Shown: piece by piece, positions 1 to 8,762 of the stretch
Layout: each line of letters starts with the position of its first letter
Position numbering within the stretch: the stretch's first letter is position 1
Virus record (IMG/VR): IMGVR_UViG_3300010885_071259
Coordinates: 1-46,009 of that record
Source of the DNA: a virus
DNA: 46,009 nt
Direction: 5' to 3' (one strand)
Position numbers and translations under genes: made by a program
Notes under the pieces: model-generated
Databases searched by the model: none
What the model was told of the DNA's origin: nothing
The model's input: only the letters and a program-made list of their open reading frames with translations

Positions 1-1
1 T

Positions 2-604
2 AACGGATGTGATTCTTTTGTCTCCTGGTCAGTAAAGAATAAAATGACGTTTGCTGAGATTTTTGATCTTATGGATCGTGAAAACTACGTCGAACATCTC
101 CGTAATAATGCTATCTTAAAGCTTACCGGTGGCGAACCTCTTATTCAGGAAAAGCAATTACTCAAATTCGTTGAAGCATTTAGACAGCGATATGGCTTTA
201 CGCCAAAGATTGATTTTGAGACAAACGCTACACTTATACCGAGTGATGCATGGAGAGAAGTTGTTGATGTCACTTTTACTACATCTCCTAAGCTTAGGTC
301 AAACGGTGATCCAGAAGAAAAGACGTATAAGCCTGAAGCACTGAAATGGCACGCACGTTTTGGTTCAGGTTTTAAATTTGTAATTAATTCATCGAATGAT
401 ATTAATGAGATCTGGGAAAAGTATGTAGATGACAAGCATGGTATTAATATACCATTAAATCGCATCTGGTTTATGCCTTGTTGCGGATCACGGCAAGAGC
501 ATTCTGAACGCTCTGCTGCGGTAGCAGAATATGCAAAGGCTCTGCACGTTAATTTTAGCCCTCGTCTTCAGCTTGTAATTTGGAATAAGGCACTACGCGT
601 CTAA
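2..604 (+). CDS. queE: 7-carboxy-7-deazaguanine synthase (QueE), 5' end outside window
   Basis: Radical SAM enzyme that turns 6-carboxytetrahydropterin into 7-carboxy-7-deazaguanine, an early step towards preQ0, queuosine and 7-deazaguanine DNA bases. The reading frame is open to the window edge, so the first ATG (44) is internal. The first visible residues, GCDS, hold the last cysteine of the radical SAM CxxxCxxC cluster. The SAM-binding LTGGEPL follows, then FETNAT and the C-terminal FSPRLQLVIW typical of QueE. The first two cluster cysteines lie upstream of the window. It pairs functionally with the QueF and DpdA-like genes near 28.6-31.8 kb. Its last 12 bases overlap the convergent endonuclease gene. 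Confidence 0.85.
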   Translation, partial: NGCDSFVSWSVKNKMTFAEIFDLMDRENYVEHLRNNAILKLTGGEPLIQEKQLLKFVEAFRQRYGFTPKIDFETNATLIPSDAWREVVDVTFTTSPKLRSNGDPEEKTYKPEALKWHARFGSGFKFVINSSNDINEIWEKYVDDKHGINIPLNRIWFMPCCGSRQEHSERSAAVAEYAKALHVNFSPRLQLVIWNKALRV

Positions 605-1210
605 GTTAGACGACCACCAGCCGAGCTCTCTCCATGTCTTGCCTTTCCATCCATATTTCCAGTAGCGCCTGGCTGTAATTGGCTTATCAACATCCTTTAT
701 GCATTTATTAATAATAGTTACATTACTACAATTATTAGCACGACCTGCAGCAAATGCATTTGTAAAAATACCTGCTGGTGTATAGTAGCGATATTTTTCA
801 TGTGATTCAGAATTTAATTTACGACGCCATTCTTTGTATTCACTTGAAGATGCGGCATTAAATCTACGAAGCGCTATACTCTTACGTTTATTTTGCTCTG
901 GTGTAATTCTTCTCCCGAGCATAGTCGGTCCACCATCACCTCTCTCCTCGACCATGTTTGCGTATTTATCAGAAGCAACAACATCAAGCAATCTGCTATA
1001 ATATATACCTTCACAAATTAATTCTTCACGAGTATTGCAAATCTTTACAATTTCTGTCTCTATATTATTACCGTGTATTTTTAAATGTCTCTTCCAATAC
1101 TTCCCGCTACCGAGATACGTAAGAGGTCTATTCGGGTTATTCGTCGAAGTTTTGCAGAGGTATTTTAACCCCGTTATCTTATGCGTCTTAATCATCAAAT
1201 AATGCTTCAT
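593..1210 (-). CDS. putative GIY-YIG-like homing endonuclease
   Basis: A 205-residue protein resembling free-standing phage homing endonucleases. The N-terminus (residues 4-50) has the pattern YLMIKTHKITGLKYLCKT followed by YLGSGKYWKRHLKIHG, which matches a common phage GIY-YIG-like group. The usual glycine of the second motif seems to be replaced (YLCKT). The C-terminal part has a lysine/arginine-rich region and a closing KTWRELGWW, probably DNA binding. It sits between queE and a kinase gene on the opposite strand, as inserted homing genes do. A perfect TATAAATA box lies 5 bases before its ATG. Function is inferred from family resemblance only; activity is uncertain. Confidence 0.6.
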   Translation of the reverse strand: MKHYLMIKTHKITGLKYLCKTSTNNPNRPLTYLGSGKYWKRHLKIHGNNIETEIVKICNTREELICEGIYYSRLLDVVASDKYANMVEERGDGGPTMLGRRITPEQNKRKSIALRRFNAASSSEYKEWRRKLNSESHEKYRYYTPAGIFTNAFAAGRANNCSNVTIINKCIKDVDKPITARRYWKYGWKGKTWRELGWWSSNLDA

Positions 1211-1215
1211 TATAT

Positions 1216-1223
1216 TATTTATA
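1216..1223 (-). promoter_or_regulatory. putative T4-type late promoter box (TATAAATA)
   Basis: Perfect TATAAATA on the minus strand, separated by only 5 bases from the ATG of the homing endonuclease. In T4 this box is the -10 element read by the gp55/gp33/gp45-modified RNA polymerase. At this distance the transcript would have almost no leader. Confidence 0.55.
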
Positions 1224-1287
1224 CTTTCAACGCTATATCCTTATAATGATATTTGATAAACTGAGCTAGCTACGTAAATATAACGAT

Positions 1288-2043
1288 ATGAGATTAGCAA
1301 TAAGCGGTAGCGCCTGTCAGGGTAAAAGTACGTTAATAGATGATATGATAAAAACTTGGCCGATGTATAAGCGGTCAGCTGAATCGTATCGTAAAATTCT
1401 TAAAGAACAAAATATACCACTTAACGATAAAGTTACAAAAGACGGGCAGTGGAAGATTCTTAACTGCTTACTTGACGATATTAAGGGCACTTCTAAAAAT
1501 GATAATGTTATCTTCGATCGCTGCCCGCTAGATAATATTGTATATTCGCTCTGGTCGAATCATAAAGGTGTTTCCGACATTGATGATGATTTTATCAAAG
1601 AATGTATACCGCTGGTGCAAGAAGCAATGCATGCTTTAGATATTATATTTTTTACCCCAATTACAAAGTTATCTCCAATTTCCATAGAAGAGAAAGATAC
1701 AAGAAGTATTGATAAGAACTTTATTGAGGAGATCGATAATATTTTTAAAGCAATATCGTACCAATATGCAAAAACTGGTGAATCACCCTTCTTTCCCAAA
1801 GAAGATAGACCGCCGATTATAGAGGTATTTGGTGATAGGCAAACGCGCATTGCGATGATCCAGCTTTATCTAGATAAAGCTGGAAACCCGGTATCAGAAG
1901 AGTCGAGTGTATTGAGTAATGAAAACCTCGATCTAATGGAAAAGATAATATACGATCAGCAAGACACCTATCAAAAGGAGCTCGAAGAGGAGAAATTTAG
2001 GTCAAATATTATTAAAGCAAAGCATCTACCTGACGAGCGTTAA
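1288..2043 (+). CDS. P-loop (AAA_28/NadR-like) nucleotide kinase
   Basis: A 251-residue P-loop protein. Walker A is GSACQGKST at residues 7-15, and a DR motif characteristic of nucleoside/nucleotide kinases is in VIFDRCPLDN (D77, R78). FFTPITKLSPI then resembles the lid region of NadR-like kinases. A shorter paralogue with the same motifs at nearly the same positions lies at 29488-30051 inside the deazaguanine operon. The C-terminal 60 residues are charged and probably helical. The substrate cannot be read from the sequence; phosphorylation of a nucleotide or modified nucleotide is an inference. It ends 4 bases into the convergent fibre-like gene. Confidence 0.6.
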   Translation: MRLAISGSACQGKSTLIDDMIKTWPMYKRSAESYRKILKEQNIPLNDKVTKDGQWKILNCLLDDIKGTSKNDNVIFDRCPLDNIVYSLWSNHKGVSDIDDDFIKECIPLVQEAMHALDIIFFTPITKLSPISIEEKDTRSIDKNFIEEIDNIFKAISYQYAKTGESPFFPKEDRPPIIEVFGDRQTRIAMIQLYLDKAGNPVSEESSVLSNENLDLMEKIIYDQQDTYQKELEEEKFRSNIIKAKHLPDER

Positions 2044-3092
2044 GCTGTCTTAAATAAACGCACATCGAAGAAAACAGGCTGACCTTGCGGTATTGTAATA
2101 CAAAGATCACCAATTAAATCATTTCCAGATTTGACGAATTTTCTAATATACGGTATACCGGATAACGGTAATACCGTAACACTATAGCTCGGATTTAAAG
2201 CGATTATTACATCCGTGTAACGTAGTGTTGATACATCAATTGCTGCTGTCGGTCTACCTGTCTGATAAAAGTTTTGCCAGACCGCTGATGTACTTGTGGT
2301 AGTAGCATACGCTACTACCTGTACCGTTGGTGCGGGTACATCGTATATAATATTTGACGAAGATATATTTTGTACAATGTTGTTGTAAATACCCGTTAAT
2401 GTCGTTAACTGAGTTTGCTGCGTTGATGTTAGACTATTTAACGTTGTTTGTTGAGCAGCTGTTAGAGAAATTATTTGTGTTTGTTGAGCAGCTGTTAGAG
2501 AAATTATTTGAGTATTAAAGGTAGCGGTAGCTGCAGTTAACAACGTGCTTGTTGTTGTATTTTGAGTAGATGTTAATGTATTAACAAGACTATTAGTTGT
2601 ATTAACAATGCTTGCAGATGCAGCAGTGAGCTGTGTTAACACGGAGAAATATAATGGGTTTGTAGAGTTAGAATAATAAAATTTACCCGAACCGTCTGTT
2701 GATGTGGATCCTAAAAATGCACTTAAAATAAGTCCATTCTGAATAGTAAATGAATCGTAACAAACAGGTTGTCTAATAGGAGTACCGACACTGGTACCAG
2801 GATAGCTATACCCATAACCTGTACTGTCTCCAGCTGTCCATATTTTAGAAGCAGATAAACCACCACCGCCGGTATATACACCACCTGTAAGATACATTAC
2901 TCCACCGGAAAGATCACCTATTACTGTAGCGTTACCGTAGATATCAGTTTTTACTGCATTAAAATTTTGAAAAGTAATTACCTGTGTACCATTTGCAGTT
3001 TGCAATATCAAGTAATCTCCCGGTGTTGCAAGTTGTGCATTGGGTAAATTCGCGATATTAACCGTATTACTATTTGTTGGTGTGATTGCCAT
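2040..3092 (-). CDS. repetitive fibre-like virion protein
   Basis: A 350-residue Thr/Ser/Gln-rich protein with the composition of a phage fibre or appendage subunit. The N-terminus (LPNAQLATPGDYLILQTANGT) looks like the attachment domains of phage fibre proteins that read 'data set, discretise'. The central part (about residues 160-240) is a run of 11-residue units of the type SLTAAQQTQII with degenerate flanking copies (LTSTQQTQL), probably a trimeric coiled-coil stalk. The C-terminal 90 residues look beta-rich and could be the tip. A CATAAATA late box lies 6 bases before the ATG, consistent with late virion expression. It is not assigned to a known family. Confidence 0.5.
   Translation of the reverse strand: MAITPTNSNTVNIANLPNAQLATPGDYLILQTANGTQVITFQNFNAVKTDIYGNATVIGDLSGGVMYLTGGVYTGGGGLSASKIWTAGDSTGYGYSYPGTSVGTPIRQPVCYDSFTIQNGLILSAFLGSTSTDGSGKFYYSNSTNPLYFSVLTQLTAASASIVNTTNSLVNTLTSTQNTTTSTLLTAATATFNTQIISLTAAQQTQIISLTAAQQTTLNSLTSTQQTQLTTLTGIYNNIVQNISSSNIIYDVPAPTVQVVAYATTTSTSAVWQNFYQTGRPTAAIDVSTLRYTDVIIALNPSYSVTVLPLSGIPYIRKFVKSGNDLIGDLCITIPQGQPVFFDVRLFKTA
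2445..2510. repeat. two perfect 33-bp tandem repeats inside the fibre-like gene
   Basis: Positions 2445-2477 and 2478-2510 are identical 33-bp units, each coding for 11 residues of the SLTAAQQTQII type. Degenerate protein copies flank them. The exact identity suggests a recent duplication that can change stalk length. Confidence 0.9.
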
Positions 3093-3098
3093 CGATAT

Positions 3099-3106
3099 TA
3101 TTTATG
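3099..3106 (-). promoter_or_regulatory. putative late promoter box (CATAAATA)
   Basis: CATAAATA on the minus strand 6 bases before the ATG of the fibre-like gene; a one-base variant of the T4 late box at the same close spacing seen elsewhere in the window. Confidence 0.4.
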
Positions 3107-3127
3107 TTAAAATATACGGATACAACT

Positions 3128-3982
3128 ATGAATGAAAGAATTGGAGTTGGTATTATTACTTGCAATAGACCTAACCTTTTACAGAAATTATTACTTTCTC
3201 TTAAGCCTTGCATACAACAGATAAATGAAATCGTGATAGTAAATGACGGTCATCCAATATCTAATATTAAAATTGAATATGGTACGCTAATAGAAAACAA
3301 GATTAATCAAGGAGTTGCAAAATCGAAAAACAAAGCGTTAAAATATCTTTTAGAACAAGGCTGTGATCATATCTTCCTCATTGAGGATGACGTTATTATC
3401 TTAGATAAATCAGTTTTTGAGCAATATATAAAGGCCCGTAAGATTACAGGTATTCAGCATTTTAACTACGGACCTGGTACCCCGTTTAATCGAAAGCAAA
3501 ATATTCACTTTGATATACATAACCGCGATCAGTTAAATCAATTAGCTGAACCGAATCCAAAACTAGTTATTGATTACAAGGAGTGTAAGATTGCAATATA
3601 TGAGCATGTTGCAGGTATGTTCTGTTATTTTACACGTGATATACTCGTAAAAGGACTTGGCTATATGAACGAAGACTATGACGGCTGCTGGGAACACGTA
3701 TGCGGTACATATGATGTTATAAAAGCCGGCTATCATCCGCCATTTTGGGCATTTGCAGATCTAGCTAATAGCCATGAATTGATATCTGAAGCTCCTGACG
3801 CTATACAGCAATCCTCTATATCAAAAGACAAAGCTGAATGGATAAAAAAAGTACAAAGCGGTGCTGAGCTCTATAAAAAGAAACACGGTCACTATCCGAA
3901 CCAAGCACCGCAACCAACACAGGATGATATAGTTAGATCTCTTAAGATAATTAAACAACAATACGCGACATGGATGAATTAA
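3128..3982 (+). CDS. family 2-like glycosyltransferase (GT-A fold)
   Basis: First gene of the sugar block. The N-terminus GVGIITCNRPNLLQKLL followed by EIVIVNDG is the nucleotide-sugar binding start of GT2-type enzymes, and IEDDV (about residues 87-91) is the metal-binding acidic motif. A later CWEHVCG region may line the acceptor site. The start at 3128 (MNERIGVG) is preferred to the upstream ATG at 3086, because the latter would run into the divergent fibre gene and adds residues not expected in the fold. It overlaps the next gene by 13 bases. Donor and acceptor are unknown. Confidence 0.65.
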   Translation: MNERIGVGIITCNRPNLLQKLLLSLKPCIQQINEIVIVNDGHPISNIKIEYGTLIENKINQGVAKSKNKALKYLLEQGCDHIFLIEDDVIILDKSVFEQYIKARKITGIQHFNYGPGTPFNRKQNIHFDIHNRDQLNQLAEPNPKLVIDYKECKIAIYEHVAGMFCYFTRDILVKGLGYMNEDYDGCWEHVCGTYDVIKAGYHPPFWAFADLANSHELISEAPDAIQQSSISKDKAEWIKKVQSGAELYKKKHGHYPNQAPQPTQDDIVRSLKIIKQQYATWMN

Positions 3983-5385
3983 CTCTTATTACCTGCTCCT
4001 ACAATACCCCTGACATAACACTTACCATGTTAAAATCATGGATGTCAATACATAATTGTACCCAGCGACTAGTGTTAATTGACAACTCAACAGACACTAA
4101 GACAAAAGACCTCTTATATACCCACAAAGTACCATATAAATGCTCTCCTGGCAATACACATGGACAAGGAGTAAACGAGGCATTATCCATGTGTAAGACA
4201 AAATACGCACTTCTTGTCGATACAGACGTTATTTTTATAAAAGATCACAGACTGTTGCTCGAAATGTTTAAGAATATGGGACTAGCGGTCATGGGTAAGA
4301 TCGAAGGTGATCGAGGAGGTAAGCGAATTTATAATAGAGTAAACCCGTGGCACTGCTTTATAGACGTAGAGAAAATCAAACAACACAACATTCAATTTTT
4401 TCACGAAGAGAGAATGAAAGCTAGTTTTGAGACAACAAAAATTTACGATATCGGCTCTACATTTTTTGAAGACGTTAGAGCTGCAGAATTAAAAATAGGT
4501 AATGTAGATTTAGAAAACAATTATTTTATACATTTTGAAGGTATGAGCTGGTATAAAAATAAATTCAACCCTGCGTTAGAAGATACAGGTATAGACTTTG
4601 GCGGAACACATAACAATCAGTATCTCGCTAAAATTGGGAAAGAGAAAGAACAAAAATATCAGATATACAAAGAAAAATTTCAAAAAGTAAAAATAAGTAA
4701 TACATTTATATATGAAGAACCTACACTTCTCATTAAGTTTCCGACAAGAGGACGACGTAAAAAATTCTTTAATATACTCGAGCAATATTATCAAAAATTA
4801 TCAGGTAAACGTAATGTAGAGTTTCTAGTTACATGTGACACCGATGATACAGAGATGAATTGCGAAGAAGTAAGAAAAGAGTTTAAGCGTTTTAAAAATC
4901 TTACAGTAGTTTACGGTCAGAGTAAGACGAAAATAGAAGCTATCAATAATGATCTCGATGGTAGAGAATTTCAGATCATCTTACTAGCTTCTGATGATAT
5001 GTTACCGATTGTGCAAGGGTATGATGATATCATTATTGAGAAGATGTGTAATACATTTCCAGACTTTGACGGTGTGATTTGGTTTAATGACGGAGTGCAA
5101 CAGGACAGACTTAATACTCTTTGCATCTTAGGTAAAACATACTACAATCGCTTTAACTATATATACAATCCTGAATACAAATCTTTATGGTGTGACGCTG
5201 AATTTACCGCTGTCGGAAATATTCTCAATAAGCAGAAATATTTTAATCAAACCATAATTCAACATATGCATCACTCGGTAATAGGCTCTGGTAATGATGC
5301 GCTATATTTAACGAATGAAAAATATGAAGAGATGGATAAGCAAACATTTTTGAGAAGACAGGCGAACGGATTTAACATAACATGA
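3970..5385 (+). CDS. two-domain glycosyltransferase (tandem GT-A domains)
   Basis: A 471-residue protein with two glycosyltransferase-like halves. The N-terminal half opens with LTLITCSYNTPDITLTML and has LLVDTDVIF as the DxD-type metal motif (about residues 80-88). The second half starts near residue 250 (LLIKFPTRGRRKKFF) and has its own acidic motifs, VTCDTDDTEMN and LLASDDMLP. The arrangement suggests a bifunctional enzyme adding two sugars, or one active and one structural domain. It overlaps its neighbours at both ends (13 bases upstream, ATGA downstream), so translation is probably coupled. Confidence 0.6.
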   Translation: MDELTLITCSYNTPDITLTMLKSWMSIHNCTQRLVLIDNSTDTKTKDLLYTHKVPYKCSPGNTHGQGVNEALSMCKTKYALLVDTDVIFIKDHRLLLEMFKNMGLAVMGKIEGDRGGKRIYNRVNPWHCFIDVEKIKQHNIQFFHEERMKASFETTKIYDIGSTFFEDVRAAELKIGNVDLENNYFIHFEGMSWYKNKFNPALEDTGIDFGGTHNNQYLAKIGKEKEQKYQIYKEKFQKVKISNTFIYEEPTLLIKFPTRGRRKKFFNILEQYYQKLSGKRNVEFLVTCDTDDTEMNCEEVRKEFKRFKNLTVVYGQSKTKIEAINNDLDGREFQIILLASDDMLPIVQGYDDIIIEKMCNTFPDFDGVIWFNDGVQQDRLNTLCILGKTYYNRFNYIYNPEYKSLWCDAEFTAVGNILNKQKYFNQTIIQHMHHSVIGSGNDALYLTNEKYEEMDKQTFLRRQANGFNIT

Positions 5386-6287
5386 AACTTTTTCTTTTTG
5401 ATATAAATGAGAGCGATCTTAACGGGTTTACAGAGCTCTTTACTATTATACCATACATTGATGACACAGTATACAAGAAAATATTAGATCATGTTAACGT
5501 GTGGAACGACGGGCTTTATACGCGACTAAGATTTGACAATCAACATCAACGAGTGCTAAAGCTTGAAGATTGTGATGTAGCTGTTATACCATTTAAATAC
5601 ACTAGACAAGACATAAGAATAAATGAATACTGTAAAAAAGCTGCTGCACATGGTAAGAATGTTGTAACGTTTTATAACGATGATGATAGCGACTCATTTG
5701 ATATACCGAATAATCTTATTTTGTTTCGCACATCAGCATACCGTAACCATATTAAGCAAAACGAGAGAATACTGCCAGTGGTCGTACCAGATCATTTTCC
5801 GTCACATATATTATTAACAGATACAGTCGAAAATCGCGATATTGGTTTTTGCGGCTATAATACACCATCACGAGCTCATATACTTCAGCGTATAGAACAA
5901 ATGTATAACCGTACTCACTTTATCAAACGTCAAGGCTTTTTTGCTCCTGAATTACAAACAAAGGTAGAAGCAAAAAAAGTGTTTTATAAAAATATGCTAT
6001 TATGCTCGTTTGCATTATGCATGCGCGGTAATGGTAATTTCTCATATAGATTCTATGAAGCATTAAGCTTTGGTAGAATACCGGTAGTTATTGAGTCTAA
6101 TTCGACTTTACCTTTTCAGAAATTAATTAACTGGTCCAACCACATCATACTAATTGAAGAGCGTGATATTGATAACATCGATAATATTATAAATAACTGT
6201 CAATTGTCTCCCTATCAAAATCGTAAGCTCTGGCAATCATATTTTTCTGCTGAAGGTTACAACAAAAACTTTTTATTAGATATATGA
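5382..6287 (+). CDS. exostosin-like (GT47) glycosyltransferase
   Basis: A 301-residue protein whose C-terminal half carries the exostosin pattern: DIGFCGYN, then ALCMRGNGNFSYRFYEALSFGRIPVVI (split here as CMRGNGNFSYRFYEAL and SFGRIPVVI). This is the donor-binding region of GT47 enzymes and of related bacterial glycosyltransferases. No signal peptide or membrane segment is evident, so it should act in the host cytoplasm. It is joined to both neighbours by ATGA overlaps. Related genes in the same block are at 9544-10395 and 11865-12710. The sugar specificity is not readable. Confidence 0.65.
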   Translation: MKLFLFDINESDLNGFTELFTIIPYIDDTVYKKILDHVNVWNDGLYTRLRFDNQHQRVLKLEDCDVAVIPFKYTRQDIRINEYCKKAAAHGKNVVTFYNDDDSDSFDIPNNLILFRTSAYRNHIKQNERILPVVVPDHFPSHILLTDTVENRDIGFCGYNTPSRAHILQRIEQMYNRTHFIKRQGFFAPELQTKVEAKKVFYKNMLLCSFALCMRGNGNFSYRFYEALSFGRIPVVIESNSTLPFQKLINWSNHIILIEERDIDNIDNIINNCQLSPYQNRKLWQSYFSAEGYNKNFLLDI

Positions 6288-6940
6288 AAATTTATACCAC
6301 CTACTCTAAGAGCCATGAAGTATTTCTACCATGGTTTGATACAATACATGACGTCGAAAAGGATGCGGACATTGTAAAGTTTGAATTGCAGCAAAAATGC
6401 CCAACCGGTGAATTCAAAAGCGAAGGTTGGAACGACACAACGGCTGAAAAATTAGAGCGTATAATAAGCATTTACGATGACACTGACACGTCGGATACAT
6501 TTATCTTTAGTGATATCGATGTACAGTTTTTTTCACCTATTATACCTCTCGCTGAAAAAGCGTTAAAGCAGCACGATATTGTCTTTCAAAATGATTATTA
6601 TGGTGTAGAATGTACAGGCTTCTTTTACTGTCGAAAAACAACTGAAACAAAAAAGGTATTTGAAACAGCATTAAAGATTAATAAAGAATATAGAGACGAC
6701 CAGGAGTCAGTACAAGCATCACTAAGAAAATATCATTCGAATGTACAGCGCGGTCTACTACCGCCTCAGTTCTTTACATTTGGTATGTTTTATAATATGT
6801 GGCAAGGACAAACAACGATCCCCTTGCCAAGAAACATAGTGCTGCATCATGCAAATTGGGTATCCGGTGTGGAGGGTAAGCTAAAGTTACTCAAAGCGGT
6901 AAGAGAAAATTATAATCAAAAGAATTTCTTCAATACCTAA
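6284..6940 (+). CDS. putative GT-A glycosyltransferase with DxD motif
   Basis: A 218-residue protein with TFIFSDIDVQFFSP (about residues 72-85), a DxD-type metal and nucleotide-sugar site in the style of GT77/nucleotide-diphospho-sugar transferases. The closing LHHANWVSGVEGKLKLL resembles the C-terminal histidine motif of that group. It overlaps the preceding GT47 gene by ATGA and is followed by a 54-base gap before the epimerase, the only gap above 50 bases in this half of the block. The assignment rests on motifs only. Confidence 0.55.
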   Translation: MKIYTTYSKSHEVFLPWFDTIHDVEKDADIVKFELQQKCPTGEFKSEGWNDTTAEKLERIISIYDDTDTSDTFIFSDIDVQFFSPIIPLAEKALKQHDIVFQNDYYGVECTGFFYCRKTTETKKVFETALKINKEYRDDQESVQASLRKYHSNVQRGLLPPQFFTFGMFYNMWQGQTTIPLPRNIVLHHANWVSGVEGKLKLLKAVRENYNQKNFFNT

Positions 6941-6994
6941 TCACTAACTATAGTCACCATTGATTTTATTGCTTTAAAAAATAAAAATATTAGT

Positions 6995-7990
6995 ATGAAA
7001 ACAGCTCTCGTATTAGGCGCCGGTGGTTTTATCGGTAATCATCTCGTTAATAGACTCAAGAGTGAAGGATATTGGGTACGCGGTGTTGATTTGAAGAAAA
7101 ACGAGTATCAAGAGACCGCAGCAGATGATTTTATTATCGGAGATCTAACTGATCCGGTTGTCGTACACAATGTAATGTGGGGGCCAGATCAACACAGCTA
7201 TACAGAGAGAACCTTCGATGAAGTATATCAATTAGCTGCAGATATGGGAGGCGCAGGTTATATTTTTAGCGGTGAAAACGATGCTAATGTAATGCATAAT
7301 TCCGCTACCATTAATCTCAACGTTGCTAATACCGCAGTAAGGAATAATATTAAGAAGCTGTTTTATAGTAGCAGTGCTTGCATATATCCTGAACATAATC
7401 AGCTTGATCCCAATAATCCGAATTGCGAAGAAAGTAGCGCTTATCCAGCAAATCCAGATAGTGAATACGGTTGGGAGAAACTCTTTAGTGAACGCCTTTA
7501 TCTTGCATACAGTCGTAATTACAAACTAGATGTACGTATAGCTCGTTTTCATAATATCTTCGGCCCGTTCGGATCATGGAATAACGGTAAGGAGAAATCG
7601 CCTGCTGCTATTTGTAGAAAAGTAGCACAAGCAAAGGATGGATGTGAGATTGAAATATGGGGTGATGGTGAGCAGACGAGAAGCTTCCTCTATATAGATG
7701 AATGTCTTGACGGTGTACGTAAATTAATGCAACAGGATGCATTTTTTGGCCCGGTTAATATTGGATCAGACGAAATGGTTACAATTAATAAGCTAGCTGA
7801 TATTGTATGTGAAATTGCGGGTAAACAACTTGTAAAGAAACATATACCCGGTCCTCTCGGTGTGCGTGGGCGTAATTCAGATAATAATTTGATAGCTACG
7901 CAATTAAACTGGAAGCCTGCACAGTCTCTCAAGGCTGGCCTCGAAAAAACATATAATTGGATATCAGAACAAGTTAAGATATTATCTTAA
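6995..7990 (+). CDS. GDP-mannose 3,5-epimerase
   Basis: Extended short-chain dehydrogenase converting GDP-D-mannose to GDP-L-galactose (and GDP-L-gulose). The match is very specific. It has an NAD-binding GAGGFIGNH at residues 8-16 and QLAADMGGAGYIF, and then SSSACIYPE holds the catalytic cysteine of this family. SEYGWEKLF supplies the YxxxK pair. RFHNIFGPFGSWNNGKEKSP and WGDGEQTRSFLYIDEC follow, then VNIGSDEMV and IPGPLGVRGRNSDNNLI. These segments are the hallmarks of plant-type GME. The length (331 residues) is slightly shorter than plant enzymes, which carry an N-terminal extension. It probably supplies donor for the fucosyltransferase-like genes directly downstream. Confidence 0.92.
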   Translation: MKTALVLGAGGFIGNHLVNRLKSEGYWVRGVDLKKNEYQETAADDFIIGDLTDPVVVHNVMWGPDQHSYTERTFDEVYQLAADMGGAGYIFSGENDANVMHNSATINLNVANTAVRNNIKKLFYSSSACIYPEHNQLDPNNPNCEESSAYPANPDSEYGWEKLFSERLYLAYSRNYKLDVRIARFHNIFGPFGSWNNGKEKSPAAICRKVAQAKDGCEIEIWGDGEQTRSFLYIDECLDGVRKLMQQDAFFGPVNIGSDEMVTINKLADIVCEIAGKQLVKKHIPGPLGVRGRNSDNNLIATQLNWKPAQSLKAGLEKTYNWISEQVKILS

Positions 7991-7991
7991 T

Positions 7992-8762
7992 ATGAGTGTA
8001 TATGTAAATGATATACCAGGCTGTCGTCATGGTAATCAGCTATGTCAATATTTTATAGGTAGAATTATATCTGAAAAACTTAAATTTAAATTATACGGTA
8101 TTGAGAAAAATCATCCGGAATATTGTCTGCAGGGATTTGATGTGGTGTATGATCAGCCCGGTTACTCTCATTTTATCAAGCCGGTTCAACGCATTGGTGC
8201 GCGCTTCGGAAACGACCAACCTGATTTTAATCTAGATGATGTTATTAACGATAACACACCACGTCAAATAGTATTGGAAGGTTACTTTCAACGTAAGAAG
8301 TTTTTTATACCGTATAAAAACGAAATACGTAGTTGGTATCATTTTAAGAAACACGACATTCCTGATGACCATGCTATCGTACACGTTAGATTAGGCGATC
8401 TCTACCAAACCAGTCATCCTGACTTATTACCTTTAGAGTATTATGAACAGGCACTAGAAATGCTATCATTTAATAAATTAACAATCTGCACCGACACCAT
8501 TGATAATCCTTATATAACGTCTTTAAAAAACAGATACAATGCATCTATATATGAAGGCAGTGCCTATGATACGATATGCTTTATTGCATCGCATAAAAAT
8601 ATTGTTATGAGTGTCGGTACGTTTAGTTTCTGGGGAGCGTTCTTAAGCGACGCGACAGATATTATTAATGCAATACCGCGTGTCGGTAATAATAGAATAT
8701 CGCCTGATAATGGTGTAGATCTTTTGATACGAGAGCCCAACTATAGATACATCACGCTATGA
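7992..8762 (+). CDS. alpha-1,2-fucosyltransferase-like (GT11) enzyme
   Basis: A 256-residue protein of the GT11 type. The N-terminal CRHGNQLCQYFIGR corresponds to the family's GxxGNQxFQY motif, AIVHVRLGDLY is the GDP-binding HxRxGD motif, and VGTFSFWGAFLSDA corresponds to the FSWWGAWL motif near the C-terminus. GT11 enzymes normally use GDP-L-fucose. Since the gene just upstream makes GDP-L-galactose, which is GDP-L-fucose with an extra hydroxyl, L-galactose transfer is a reasonable inference. It starts 1 base after the epimerase stop and overlaps the next gene by ATGA. Confidence 0.75.
   Translation: MSVYVNDIPGCRHGNQLCQYFIGRIISEKLKFKLYGIEKNHPEYCLQGFDVVYDQPGYSHFIKPVQRIGARFGNDQPDFNLDDVINDNTPRQIVLEGYFQRKKFFIPYKNEIRSWYHFKKHDIPDDHAIVHVRLGDLYQTSHPDLLPLEYYEQALEMLSFNKLTICTDTIDNPYITSLKNRYNASIYEGSAYDTICFIASHKNIVMSVGTFSFWGAFLSDATDIINAIPRVGNNRISPDNGVDLLIREPNYRYITL

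Noticed and set aside
3086-3127. Extended start of the first glycosyltransferase at 3086
   Set aside because: It would overlap the divergent fibre gene and adds 14 residues without family support; ATG 3128 begins directly at the conserved core.
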